Part shown: one piece after another, positions 1-6,539 of the stretch
How the letters are laid out: each line of letters opens with the position of its first letter
Numbering within the stretch: the stretch's first letter is position 1
Source of the DNA: CAWJAP01 sp963834365
GTDB taxonomy: Bacteria > Acidobacteriota > Vicinamibacteria > Vicinamibacterales > Vicinamibacteraceae
NCBI GenBank assembly: GCA_963834365.1
Contig: CAWIBS010000009.1
Span: forward strand, 248,001 to 312,000
DNA length: 64,000 bases
Direction of reading: 5' to 3'
Translations under genes and position numbers: made by a program
Notes under the pieces: generated by a model
Told to the model about the DNA's origin: nothing
The model's database searches: none
Seen by the model: the letters and a program-made list of their open reading frames with translations, nothing else

Positions 1-200
1 AAGCCTACCAGCAGGCGATGTTCCAGCACAGCCAGCCCGCGGCCATGTTCTTCACTGACGACGTGCAGGCCGATTACGAGCGGATGAAAGCGCGCGGCGC
101 CGAGTTCACCATGCTGCCCACGGACGTGACCGCTTCCAAGATCGCCATGCTGAACGACACCCGCGGCAATCTCATTCAGGTCACGCAGCTGCTGCGCTGA
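1..200 (+). CDS. VOC (glyoxalase-like) protein, C-terminal part
   Basis: This is the last 65 or so residues of a vicinal-oxygen-chelate family protein; the reading frame is open from base 3 and the start lies outside the window. The segment is nearly the same as the 3' end of the complete VOC gene at 3194-3586, with about a dozen base differences, and it ends in a different C-terminus (QLLR instead of ELKRW). The two are recent paralogues. Family members bind small substrates through paired beta-alpha-beta-beta-beta modules; no substrate can be read from this fragment. Confidence 0.7.
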   Translation, partial: AYQQAMFQHSQPAAMFFTDDVQADYERMKARGAEFTMLPTDVTASKIAMLNDTRGNLIQVTQLLR

Positions 201-271
201 GGAACAGTCAAGACCTGTGGATTGGCGGGCCACAATGAGGTGGCAAGAGCAGTTGCAGGAAGAGGACGAAG

Positions 272-931
272 TTGTCGGAGCGATCGGGAACCCTCGCTGA
301 CGATCCGTTCAGTGGCCGGCGCCCAACCAGTCACGAACGGCTGACCGGGCTGCCCTGGGATGCGTCGTACCACGACGGCCCTGCGCCCTGGGATATCGGC
401 CAGCCGCAGCCAGCAATCGTGCGTGTGGCATCCGAAGGCGGATTCACCGGAGCGGTGCTCGATGCGGGCTGCGGGACCGGCGAGAACGCTCTTCACGTCG
501 CCTCGCTGGGATTGTCGGTTCTGGGCGTTGACGTGGCCGAGACGGCACTGGCAATCGCCCGAGAGAAGGCCGACGAGCGTGGGATCGAAGTTGAGTTCGC
601 TGCGGTTGACGCGTTCCAGCTGGAGCGCCTGGGGCGCACGTTTGACACGGTGCTGGACTGCGGCCTGTTCCACACCTTCGACAGCGACGAGCGACCAGGA
701 TACGTGGCGAGTCTCGCGTCCGTGACCGAGCACGATGGAACCCTGTATCTGTTGTGCTTCAGTGACGATGGTCCCGATACTGGTCCGCACCCCATCAGTC
801 AGGAAGAGCTGAGAGCGGCGTTCAACCCCGGTTCTGGATGGAACGTCGCCGCCATTCAACCGGACCGGATTCAGACGAGATACCACGACGACGGCGCACC
901 GGCCTGGTTCGCGACAATCAAGCGGATCTAG
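272..931 (+). CDS. class I SAM-dependent methyltransferase
   Basis: A 219-residue methyltransferase with the Rossmann-fold motif I at residues 62-72 (VLDAGCGTGEN), followed by an acidic motif II strand ending GVDVAE. The N-terminal part (PWDASYHDGPAPWDIGQPQ) is typical of small thiopurine- or tellurite-resistance-like methyltransferases in which PWD..Y....P.WD precedes motif I. The start is a TTG with a purine-rich site (aggaagagga) about 8 bases upstream, and no ATG gives the full fold. The substrate is not known. The gene stands alone on the plus strand, facing an oxidase remnant. Confidence 0.85.
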   Translation: MSERSGTLADDPFSGRRPTSHERLTGLPWDASYHDGPAPWDIGQPQPAIVRVASEGGFTGAVLDAGCGTGENALHVASLGLSVLGVDVAETALAIAREKADERGIEVEFAAVDAFQLERLGRTFDTVLDCGLFHTFDSDERPGYVASLASVTEHDGTLYLLCFSDDGPDTGPHPISQEELRAAFNPGSGWNVAAIQPDRIQTRYHDDGAPAWFATIKRI

Positions 932-974
932 GCTGCGGGACGGGTCGCGCCGCTGCTGCTGCAGGTCGTCTGCG

Positions 975-1331
975 TCAGGGACGCTCCGCTGAACGCGCCT
1001 CCTCATTGTCGCCTGCGTCCCAGAGGATGGCGCCGGACAGGACGTTGGGTCCGACGGGGTGGAGCTGGAACTCGAACGAGGTGACCACACCGAAGTTGCC
1101 GCCTCCTCCGCGCAGCGCCCAAAAGAGGTCGGGGTGCTGGACTGCGGATGCCCGCAGCAGTTCGCCGTCGGCGGTCACGACATCGGCGGCGAGCAGGTTG
1201 TCGACGGTGAGACCGTGCTTGCGCATGAGCCAGCCGATACCACCGCCAAGGGTGAGTCCTGCGACCCCGGTGTGGCTGACGATGCCGCCGGTGGTGGCCA
1301 GCCCGTGGGCCTGTGTCAGTTGCCCAACTTT
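975..1331 (-). pseudogene. FAD-linked oxidase fragment (BBE/PCMH type)
   Basis: Translation of the minus strand gives the middle of an FAD-binding oxidoreductase: HGLATTGGIVSHTGVAGLTL, then GGGIGWLMRKHGLTVDNLL, then a run containing DLFWALRGGGGNFGVVTSF. These match the FAD-binding PCMH domain of berberine-bridge-like oxidases. The N-terminal flavin-attachment part and the whole substrate domain are missing, so only about 115 of some 450 residues remain. The upstream break lies near 1331, next to the repeat at 1341-1419, which suggests a rearrangement at this point. It is not expected to make an active enzyme. Confidence 0.7.
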
Positions 1332-1340
1332 TGGTCGTCG

Positions 1341-1419
1341 GGTCGTCCCCCCGACGGCTTCCATCGCACCACGGTGGACGTCCGGCCGTGAAGTCAAGAA
1401 TCTGGACTTCAAAACCGAC
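1341..1419. repeat. direct repeat R1, first copy
   Basis: This 79-base stretch, which runs up to 24 bases before the HxlR start codon, is repeated at 2965-3043 with one substitution and one added A. It contains a small hairpin (gaagtc, 9-base loop, gacttc). It is best read as the leader of the HxlR gene. Confidence 0.8.
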
Positions 1420-1442
1420 GGTGAGTGCGTGACACTGGCGAC

Positions 1443-2141
1443 ATGCGGACCTACGGCCAGTACTGCCCGATCGCCCGTGGCGCCGAGATCTTTGCCGAGC
1501 GTTGGACACCACTGATCGTTCGCAACCTGTCCCTGGGCTGCGGAAGTTTCAGCAAGATCGTGGAGGGTGCGCCGGGGCTCTCGCGCACCCTGCTCTCACA
1601 GCGCCTCAAGGAGCTGGAACGGCTCGGCATCGTTGCGTCTGCATCCAAACCTGCCGGGCGCGGGCGCTGCTACGAGCTCACACCTGCCGGTCGTGATCTG
1701 TTCAAGGTCTGCGTGTCGCTCGGCGAGTGGGGGGCGCGCTGGCTCGAGATCGCCCCGGAGAACCTCGATCCATTCGTGGCTCTGTGGTCGATGTGCAACG
1801 CGCTGCGTCGAGACCGGCTCCCGGATCGACGCGTCGTCATCCGCTTCGACTTCACCGGCCGCCCGCACCGTGAGCGCTATTGGCTACTCATTGAGCTCGG
1901 AGACACCGAGATCTGCAAGACGTACCCAGGCCTCGACGAGGACCTCTACATCACGGCGGAAGCCGAAGCCTTCGTCAAATGGCACGCCGGCCAGCTCACC
2001 TGGGCCCAGGCTACGCGCGAGGGCCGCATCCAGCTCGACGGCCTCCCGTCGCTGGTAAGAGCATTCCCCACGTGGAACGCCCGGAGCATGTTCGCTCACA
2101 TCAAGCCGGTCTCCCCGAGTGCAGCGAGCCCTGGAGGCTGA
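1443..2141 (+). CDS. HxlR-family winged-helix transcriptional regulator
   Basis: A 232-residue regulator. Residues 1-95 hold the HxlR winged-helix domain: CPIARGAEIFAERWTPLIVR near the N-terminus, with the conserved Cys, followed by LSRTLLSQRLKELERLGIV as recognition helix and GRCYELTPAGRDL in the wing. The C-terminal half (about 130 residues) is a less conserved SCP2-like extension seen in long HxlR proteins. The ATG at 1443 puts MRTYGQYCPIA at the start, as usual for the family; the frame stays open 18 bases further up. HxlR proteins usually control a neighbouring redox or detoxification gene; the adjacent FAD-oxidase remnant, read in the opposite direction, may have been that partner. Confidence 0.88.
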   Translation: MRTYGQYCPIARGAEIFAERWTPLIVRNLSLGCGSFSKIVEGAPGLSRTLLSQRLKELERLGIVASASKPAGRGRCYELTPAGRDLFKVCVSLGEWGARWLEIAPENLDPFVALWSMCNALRRDRLPDRRVVIRFDFTGRPHRERYWLLIELGDTEICKTYPGLDEDLYITAEAEAFVKWHAGQLTWAQATREGRIQLDGLPSLVRAFPTWNARSMFAHIKPVSPSAASPGG

Positions 2142-2161
2142 GATACGTCGACGCAGGCCGC
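2117..2161. repeat. direct repeat R2, first copy (3' end of HxlR gene)
   Basis: These 45 bases cover the last codons and stop of the HxlR gene and the first bases beyond it. They recur at 3048-3092 with about four mismatches, directly behind the second copy of R1. Confidence 0.75.
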
Positions 2162-2218
2162 CGAAGCGGCCCACAAGCAGGATGGGTGACCTCTGGGCTC
2201 AACGCAGGAACAAGGTCT

Positions 2219-2926
2219 CTACCGCGTCGCAATCACATCCTTGGAGTTCATGTCGATGGTGAGGGTCCATCCTGAGGTCCCACGAAACTCGAACGGTGCT
2301 GGCTTGGGCCCTCGACGATAGGCGGTAATTTCGACCGGCAGGATATTGAACCCGTCATTTCGGGTGGCGGCGAAGTAGCTCATATTCTTTATGACAGTCG
2401 TGCCTTCACCTGTGGCGCCGGAATATCGAGTCAACACCACTTCAGCCGCTTTTCCGCCATCGAGCCTGGCCTCGGCGCGCACCGCCTCGGCTTTCCACTC
2501 GATCTTCGCATCGGGTCCTTCGGTGAAAGACTCCCACTTCAACGGCAGAAAATGGGACAGGAACTCGCGGATCCCCTCCCGCTGCTCTTTGGTCGCGGAA
2601 GGCTCGAAGGTCAGTTCGACGGTCTTGGCATCCCCCTTGTCTCCCGCGAACCAGAACTTCAGACCATCCAGCCCAACCTTGCCGTAATGCCCCTTATTCA
2701 CTCGAAACGCCGCGTTGAAGTAACAGGCCCTGTGTCCCTTATGCTCGTGGGTCGCAGCTGAGCCGACTGTGGCGGGCGATCCGAAGATACACGGACACAG
2801 CAGGCGGCAGCTGCAGCCATCGATAATCGTCGCATTCATCGCCCAGTCGACCGAGCCTTCTTTCGCGAGCGCCTGCGCCAGAACGCTGGCAACGAGTACG
2901 GTCGCAACAACTGCATGACCTCTCAT
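2219..2926 (-). CDS. DUF1326 domain protein, exported
   Basis: A 235-residue protein with a clear signal peptide (MRGHAVVATVLVASVLAQALA) followed by the DUF1326 signature, a cysteine cluster CSCRLLCPCIFG near residue 38, and a further Cys in RACYFNAAFRV. The length and cysteine spacing fit the family, whose function is not established; the cysteines could bind metal or form disulfides. The gene is flanked by the HxlR regulator, converging from the left, and by an R1/R2 repeat scar upstream. It appears monocistronic. Confidence 0.82.
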   Translation of the reverse strand: MRGHAVVATVLVASVLAQALAKEGSVDWAMNATIIDGCSCRLLCPCIFGSPATVGSAATHEHKGHRACYFNAAFRVNKGHYGKVGLDGLKFWFAGDKGDAKTVELTFEPSATKEQREGIREFLSHFLPLKWESFTEGPDAKIEWKAEAVRAEARLDGGKAAEVVLTRYSGATGEGTTVIKNMSYFAATRNDGFNILPVEITAYRRGPKPAPFEFRGTSGWTLTIDMNSKDVIATR

Positions 2927-2964
2927 GACATCCTCCTTGACCTAAAGTGAGTGTCGTCGTCCGG

Positions 2965-3092
2965 GGTCGTCCCCCCGACGTCTTCCATCGCACCACGGTG
3001 GACGTCCGGCCGTGAAGTCAAGAATCTGGACTTCAAAAACCGACTCTGAGTGCAGCGAGCTCTGCAGGCTGAAATACGTCGACGCAGGCCGC
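2965..3092. repeat. fused R1+R2 repeat: scar of a second HxlR locus
   Basis: Bases 2965-3043 repeat 1341-1419 and bases 3048-3092 repeat 2117-2161, so the leader and the tail of the HxlR gene are joined here with the roughly 700-base coding region missing. GAGTGC occurs at both would-be breakpoints in the intact locus (1423 and 2117) and once at this junction, which fits deletion between short direct repeats. Confidence 0.7.
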
Positions 3093-3193
3093 TCAGCCAA
3101 ATAATCGTGTTCGTTCATCGGTCACACTTTCTCCTCGCGTTCCGTCATAGCACTGACGGACGAACGGTAAGCAATGTGAGAAGGAGGGAACCC

Positions 3194-3586
3194 GTGAAGA
3201 TCAAACTGACCAGCGTGCACGTCGACGACCAGGAGAAGGCCCTGCGCTTCTATACCGAAGTCCTGGGTTTCGTGAAGAAGGCCGACTTCAGCCAGGGGTC
3301 GTTTCGCTGGCTCACGGTGGCCTCAGCAGAGGACCCGGACGGCACGGAGCTGCAGCTGGCGCTCAACAGCAACCCGGCGGCCAAGGCCTACCAGCAGGCG
3401 ATGTTCCAGCAAAGCCAGCCCGCGGCCATGTTCTTCACTGACGATGTGCAGGCCGACTACGAGCGGATGAAAGCGCGCGGCGCCGAGTTCACCATGCCGC
3501 CAACGGACGTGACCGCTTCCAAGATCGCCATGGTGAACGACACCTGCGGCAATCTCATTCAGGTCACGGAGCTGAAGCGCTGGTAG
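3194..3586 (+). CDS. VOC family protein (glyoxalase/bleomycin-resistance-like)
   Basis: A 130-residue single VOC domain: KIKLTSVHVDDQEKALRFYT at the N-terminus, ELQLALNSN in the middle, and QPAAMFFTDDVQADYERMK followed by GNLIQVTEL at the end, the usual paired beta-alpha-beta-beta-beta layout. The GTG at 3194 is chosen because a strong AAGGAGGG site lies 6 bases upstream; the frame is open further up but without such a site. Its last 200 bases are duplicated at 1-200. A CPBP protease gene follows after 11 bases, suggesting co-transcription. The family includes dioxygenases, glyoxalases and drug-binding proteins; no specific role can be assigned. Confidence 0.9.
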   Translation: MKIKLTSVHVDDQEKALRFYTEVLGFVKKADFSQGSFRWLTVASAEDPDGTELQLALNSNPAAKAYQQAMFQQSQPAAMFFTDDVQADYERMKARGAEFTMPPTDVTASKIAMVNDTCGNLIQVTELKRW

Positions 3587-3597
3587 GGCGGACCTGC

Positions 3598-4344
3598 ATG
3601 ACCCAAGGTGCCGGCGCAGCACATCGAGGGCCGGACCCGCTCGTAAGCGGCAAGCGCGTGCTCCTCGCCCTCGGGCTCTGGCTGTTCGCAGCGGTCCTCA
3701 TCGGTACGGCGACCGTCTTCGCCGCTCGCAGCAGCGGTGCAGCCGCGGTCACGGCGATCGTGGCCGGCGAGGTTTACACGCTGCTCATTGTTGCTCTGAT
3801 GATCGTCTTTCGCCCGCACACGGCACGGGCGCTGGGGCTGGTCCGTTGTCGCCGCGCCGACGTTGGTCTTGCATTCGCCGCTTGCGGGGGTGCGTACCTC
3901 ATGGCGGCGGCGATTCAATCGGCTGGTGGGCCGTGGCCCTGGTCGAGCTCGATCGCGATCTTGAAGGCGATGGGGTCCGATGACGGTCGCCTCGCGACAG
4001 CGGGGCCGGCCGTGGCCGGGATCATCGTCATTCGCGCCTGCCTGCTCGCCGCGCTGGGAGAGGAGGCGTTATTCCGGGGCGTGCTGTACACGTGGCTCCG
4101 GCAGCGGCTTCCGGCGAGCGCTGCGATCCCCGTCTCTGCGGCGGCACATGCCGCGATCCATGGCTTCCCGGCGATTCTTCCCCTCGCTTTCCTCATGGGA
4201 CTCGGCTTCGGTTGGGTGCGTGAGCGATCCGGTTCAACGGTGCCAACGGTCATCGTTCACGCGGTTCACAATGCCGCGCTGATCGGGTGGTCGTACTACG
4301 CCACCGGCTGGACTGCGCGGCTGCCGACGTGGGGAGGCTCGTGA
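3598..4344 (+). CDS. CPBP-family intramembrane metalloprotease-like protein
   Basis: A 248-residue membrane protein with about seven hydrophobic segments. It carries the family motifs: EEALFR (Glu155, Glu156, Arg160) in one helix, HAAIH (His184, His188) in the next, and HAVHN (His221, His224, Asn225) near the C-terminus. These correspond to the CAAX-protease / bacteriocin-processing (ABI, Rce1-like) fold, in which paired Glu and His residues form the active site. All key residues are present, so the protein is probably active. Substrates of bacterial members are mostly unknown; several protect against self-made peptides. It probably shares a transcript with the VOC gene before it. Confidence 0.88.
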   Translation: MTQGAGAAHRGPDPLVSGKRVLLALGLWLFAAVLIGTATVFAARSSGAAAVTAIVAGEVYTLLIVALMIVFRPHTARALGLVRCRRADVGLAFAACGGAYLMAAAIQSAGGPWPWSSSIAILKAMGSDDGRLATAGPAVAGIIVIRACLLAALGEEALFRGVLYTWLRQRLPASAAIPVSAAAHAAIHGFPAILPLAFLMGLGFGWVRERSGSTVPTVIVHAVHNAALIGWSYYATGWTARLPTWGGS

Positions 4345-4417
4345 GCGACGACAGATCGAGCCGGCTGATGCGGTCACATTCAGGCTGTGCGATCCGTCAT
4401 GCTGACAGGAGGACGAC

Positions 4418-4852
4418 ATGAATATGACACTGGAAGGCAGCGGCGCCCTCTCGCCCATGGACCTGACCCTGCCCCGCTCCAAAGGGATCGTCATCGGCTT
4501 CTGGCTCGTCACCGCGCTCTTCTGCCTGCAGATAGGCTTCACCGCCTACGCGCAACTGGCCCTGCCGCAGGTGGCGGAGGCATTCACCCACCTCGGCTTC
4601 CCCGACTACTTCCGGGTGGAACTCGCGTTGGCCAAGCTCCTCGGCGTGGTGCTGCTGCTTGCGCCGGTGCCGGCGCGGCTCAAGGAGTGGGCCTACGCCG
4701 GCTTCGCCATCACCCTCGGCTCTGCGCTCATCGCCCACTTCGCGGTGGGTGATGGCCCGGAGGCGTGGGGCTTTGCGGCGGGCACCGGCGTGCTCTGGGG
4801 GCTCTCGTACTTCTTCTGGCGCCGGCTGGAGGCCATCCCGGCGAGCGCTTAG
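4418..4852 (+). CDS. DoxX-like membrane protein
   Basis: A 144-residue protein with four predicted membrane helices (around residues 24-46, 67-84, 88-107 and 114-134), as in the DoxX-like family. Characteristic pieces are FWLVTALFCLQIGFTAYAQL, then ELALAKLLGVVLLLAPVPAR, with the usual Lys after ELA, then WAYAGFAITL. The family is linked to thiosulfate:quinone oxidoreductase subunits and to redox stress, but most members have no proven role. An aggagg site lies about 7 bases before the ATG at 4418. A DUF1801 gene follows after 9 bases, so the two may be one unit. Confidence 0.85.
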   Translation: MNMTLEGSGALSPMDLTLPRSKGIVIGFWLVTALFCLQIGFTAYAQLALPQVAEAFTHLGFPDYFRVELALAKLLGVVLLLAPVPARLKEWAYAGFAITLGSALIAHFAVGDGPEAWGFAAGTGVLWGLSYFFWRRLEAIPASA

Positions 4853-4861
4853 GATAAGACC

Positions 4862-5284
4862 ATGAAAAAGTCGGGCGCGAGCCAAGGCCAGCCGGCATCG
4901 GAGCTCATCTCGAAAGGAATCGCCGAACTCGGAGACTGGCGCGGGAAAACTCTCGGCAGAATGCGCAAGCTCATCAAGGACGCAGACCCGGACGTCGTCG
5001 AGGAGTGGAAGTGGGTCAAAGCCACCCAACCCGGCACCCCGGTGTGGTCGCACGACGGCATCATCTGCACGGGCGAATCGTACAAGACTGTCGTGAAGCT
5101 GACCTTCGCCAAGGGCGCGTCTCTGAAGGATCCGGCCCGTCTCTTCAACTCGAGTCTCGACGGAAACGTACGCCGCGCGATCGACATCCACGAAGGAGAG
5201 GACGTTGACGAGTCCGCGTTCAAGGCGCTCGTTCGCCAAGCGGTCGCCCTCAACAGGTCAGGCAAGTCGAAACCTTCGAAGTAA
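4862..5284 (+). CDS. DUF1801 domain protein
   Basis: A 140-residue protein with the DUF1801 layout: WRGKTLGRMRKLIKDADPDV, then EEWKWVKATQPGTPVWSHDG, then KLTFAKGASLKDPARLFNS and a C-terminal RRAIDIHEGEDVDESAFKAL. The fold is related to YdhG/YjbR-type small proteins of unknown function. A remnant of a second copy lies directly downstream. Length and conserved tryptophans match full-length members, so this copy seems intact. It starts 9 bases after the DoxX-like gene. Confidence 0.85.
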   Translation: MKKSGASQGQPASELISKGIAELGDWRGKTLGRMRKLIKDADPDVVEEWKWVKATQPGTPVWSHDGIICTGESYKTVVKLTFAKGASLKDPARLFNSSLDGNVRRAIDIHEGEDVDESAFKALVRQAVALNRSGKSKPSK

Positions 5285-5289
5285 GGGGA

Positions 5290-5429
5290 AGGCTCCACTC
5301 CCGCCCGTCGAGTCCAAGGACCCGAACACGCGCTACTTCCACATCCACGAGGACGACCAGCTCGACGAGGAGCTCGTGGCGAGCTGGATCAGGCAGGCAT
5401 CGGAGCTGCCCGGCGACCCTCTCTTCTAG
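5290..5429 (+). pseudogene. C-terminal remnant of a second DUF1801-like gene
   Basis: In a different frame from the gene before it, the last 40 codons before the stop at 5429 read RYFHIHEDDQLDEELVASWI and then RQASELPGDPLF. This is the typical C-terminal end of DUF1801-type proteins (..HIHEDDxLDEE..W.RQA..LPG). No N-terminal part is found. The remnant touches the end of the intact DUF1801 gene, so a tandem paralogue probably lost its front part. Confidence 0.6.
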
Positions 5430-5617
5430 TTGCGTTACCTCGTTCCCGCAGCGCCGGCAGGGGCCTGCCCGAACTTCTCACGCCGGCCGACGTCTCCAAC
5501 TTGCATACACTCGCCGAAGCCACGGCGGCGGTGCCGGAGCCCGGCGGCGAATCGCCCAATGCGTTCGACGCGGAGACTGCGGCGTTCGCCGTGATCGAGC
5601 ACAAGGAGCACACGAAC

Positions 5618-6094
5618 ATGAAGCCAAAGAACACGATCTGCCTCTGGTTCGACAAGGACGCGCATGAGGCGGCGCGCTTCTACGCCGCCACCTTTCCGGA
5701 TAGTCGAGTGACCGCCGTTCTCGAGGCGCCCGGTGACTACCCGGGCGGCAAGGAGGGCGATGTGCTGACGGTGGAGTTCACCGTTCTGGGCATTCCCTGT
5801 CTCGGTCTCAACGGCGGCCCGGACTTCAGGCACAGCGAGGCCTTTTCCTTCCAGATCGCGACGGACAATCAGGAAGAGACGGACCGCTACTGGAACGCGA
5901 TCGTCGGCAATGGCGGCAAGGAAAGCCAGTGCGGTTGGTGCAAGGACCGCTGGGGCCTCTCCTGGCAGATCACCCCGCGCGCGCTAACCGAGGCGCTTGC
6001 GGCTGGTGGCGATGAGGCAAAGCGTGCCTTCGACGCGATGATGCCGATGACGAAGATCGACGTCGCCACCATCGAGGCAGCGCGGCGGGGCTGA
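5618..6094 (+). CDS. PhnB-like VOC protein
   Basis: A 158-residue protein of the PhnB/3-demethylubiquinone methyltransferase-like VOC branch: NTICLWFDKDAHEAARFYAA near the start, then VEFTVLGIPCLGLNGGP, then FSFQIATDNQEETDRYW, and finally GWCKDRWGLSWQITP. These are hallmark blocks of the branch. The name 3-demethylubiquinone methyltransferase is historical and no methyltransferase motif is present. The ATG at 5618 has an AAGGAG site about 9 bases upstream; the frame is open to 5501 but the extra N-terminus has no family match. The 190 bases before it hold nothing else that I recognise. Confidence 0.88.
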   Translation: MKPKNTICLWFDKDAHEAARFYAATFPDSRVTAVLEAPGDYPGGKEGDVLTVEFTVLGIPCLGLNGGPDFRHSEAFSFQIATDNQEETDRYWNAIVGNGGKESQCGWCKDRWGLSWQITPRALTEALAAGGDEAKRAFDAMMPMTKIDVATIEAARRG

Positions 6095-6142
6095 CAGGAT
6101 GTCTCGCACAGCCGGGCTCATGTCCATCGAACATCGATCGTC

Positions 6143-6457
6143 TCATTGACGACGCCCCGTCAACTCGGCCAACAGATCGGGCACGACTTCGGCTGCGGCC
6201 GGCGGTGCGGTCACGAGCAGGCGCACCTCGTGCGCGCTCTCCTGCAGGTCGAACTGCAGGAACGCGCAACAGGTGCGTTCCTGTTCCACCAGTTGGCGAA
6301 CGCGTGCGGCTGCCTCCGGCGCGTAGCGCAAGTCGAGCGTCAGCCCGCGACGCTCCACGCCGCGAAGCGCATCCCGGCTCAGTGCGGCAATCTCGGAAAG
6401 CCTGGCGCGATAGTCAGCCGCCGACAGGGTGCAGGCAATCGGGATCTCGTTGGCCAT
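6143..6457 (-). CDS. small conserved hypothetical protein with CC motif
   Basis: A 104-residue protein beginning MANEIPIACTLSAADYRARL and containing a paired cysteine in LVEQERTCCAFLQFDLQ (around residues 62-63) plus an early Cys at position 9. I recognise this pattern from small proteins scattered in GC-rich bacteria, often near mercury- or redox-related genes, but know no function. The middle part (LTLDLRYAPEAAARVRQL) suggests an alpha/beta domain without membrane segments. The cysteines may bind metal; that is inference. The gene lies alone between the PhnB-like gene and the permease. Confidence 0.7.
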   Translation of the reverse strand: MANEIPIACTLSAADYRARLSEIAALSRDALRGVERRGLTLDLRYAPEAAARVRQLVEQERTCCAFLQFDLQESAHEVRLLVTAPPAAAEVVPDLLAELTGRRQ

Positions 6458-6539
6458 GGCGTTACTACACCGTTGTCCAGGAGTACGTGCGGCTACAGAT
6501 TTCGGCCAGGACGTGTGGGATTTCTGTGTCCACGGGACG

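Noticed and set aside
1341..3092. Integron attC sites between small cassettes
   Set aside because: The repeats lack the GTTRRRY core sites and the paired L/R boxes, and genes are in both orientations; deletion of an HxlR copy explains the repeats better.
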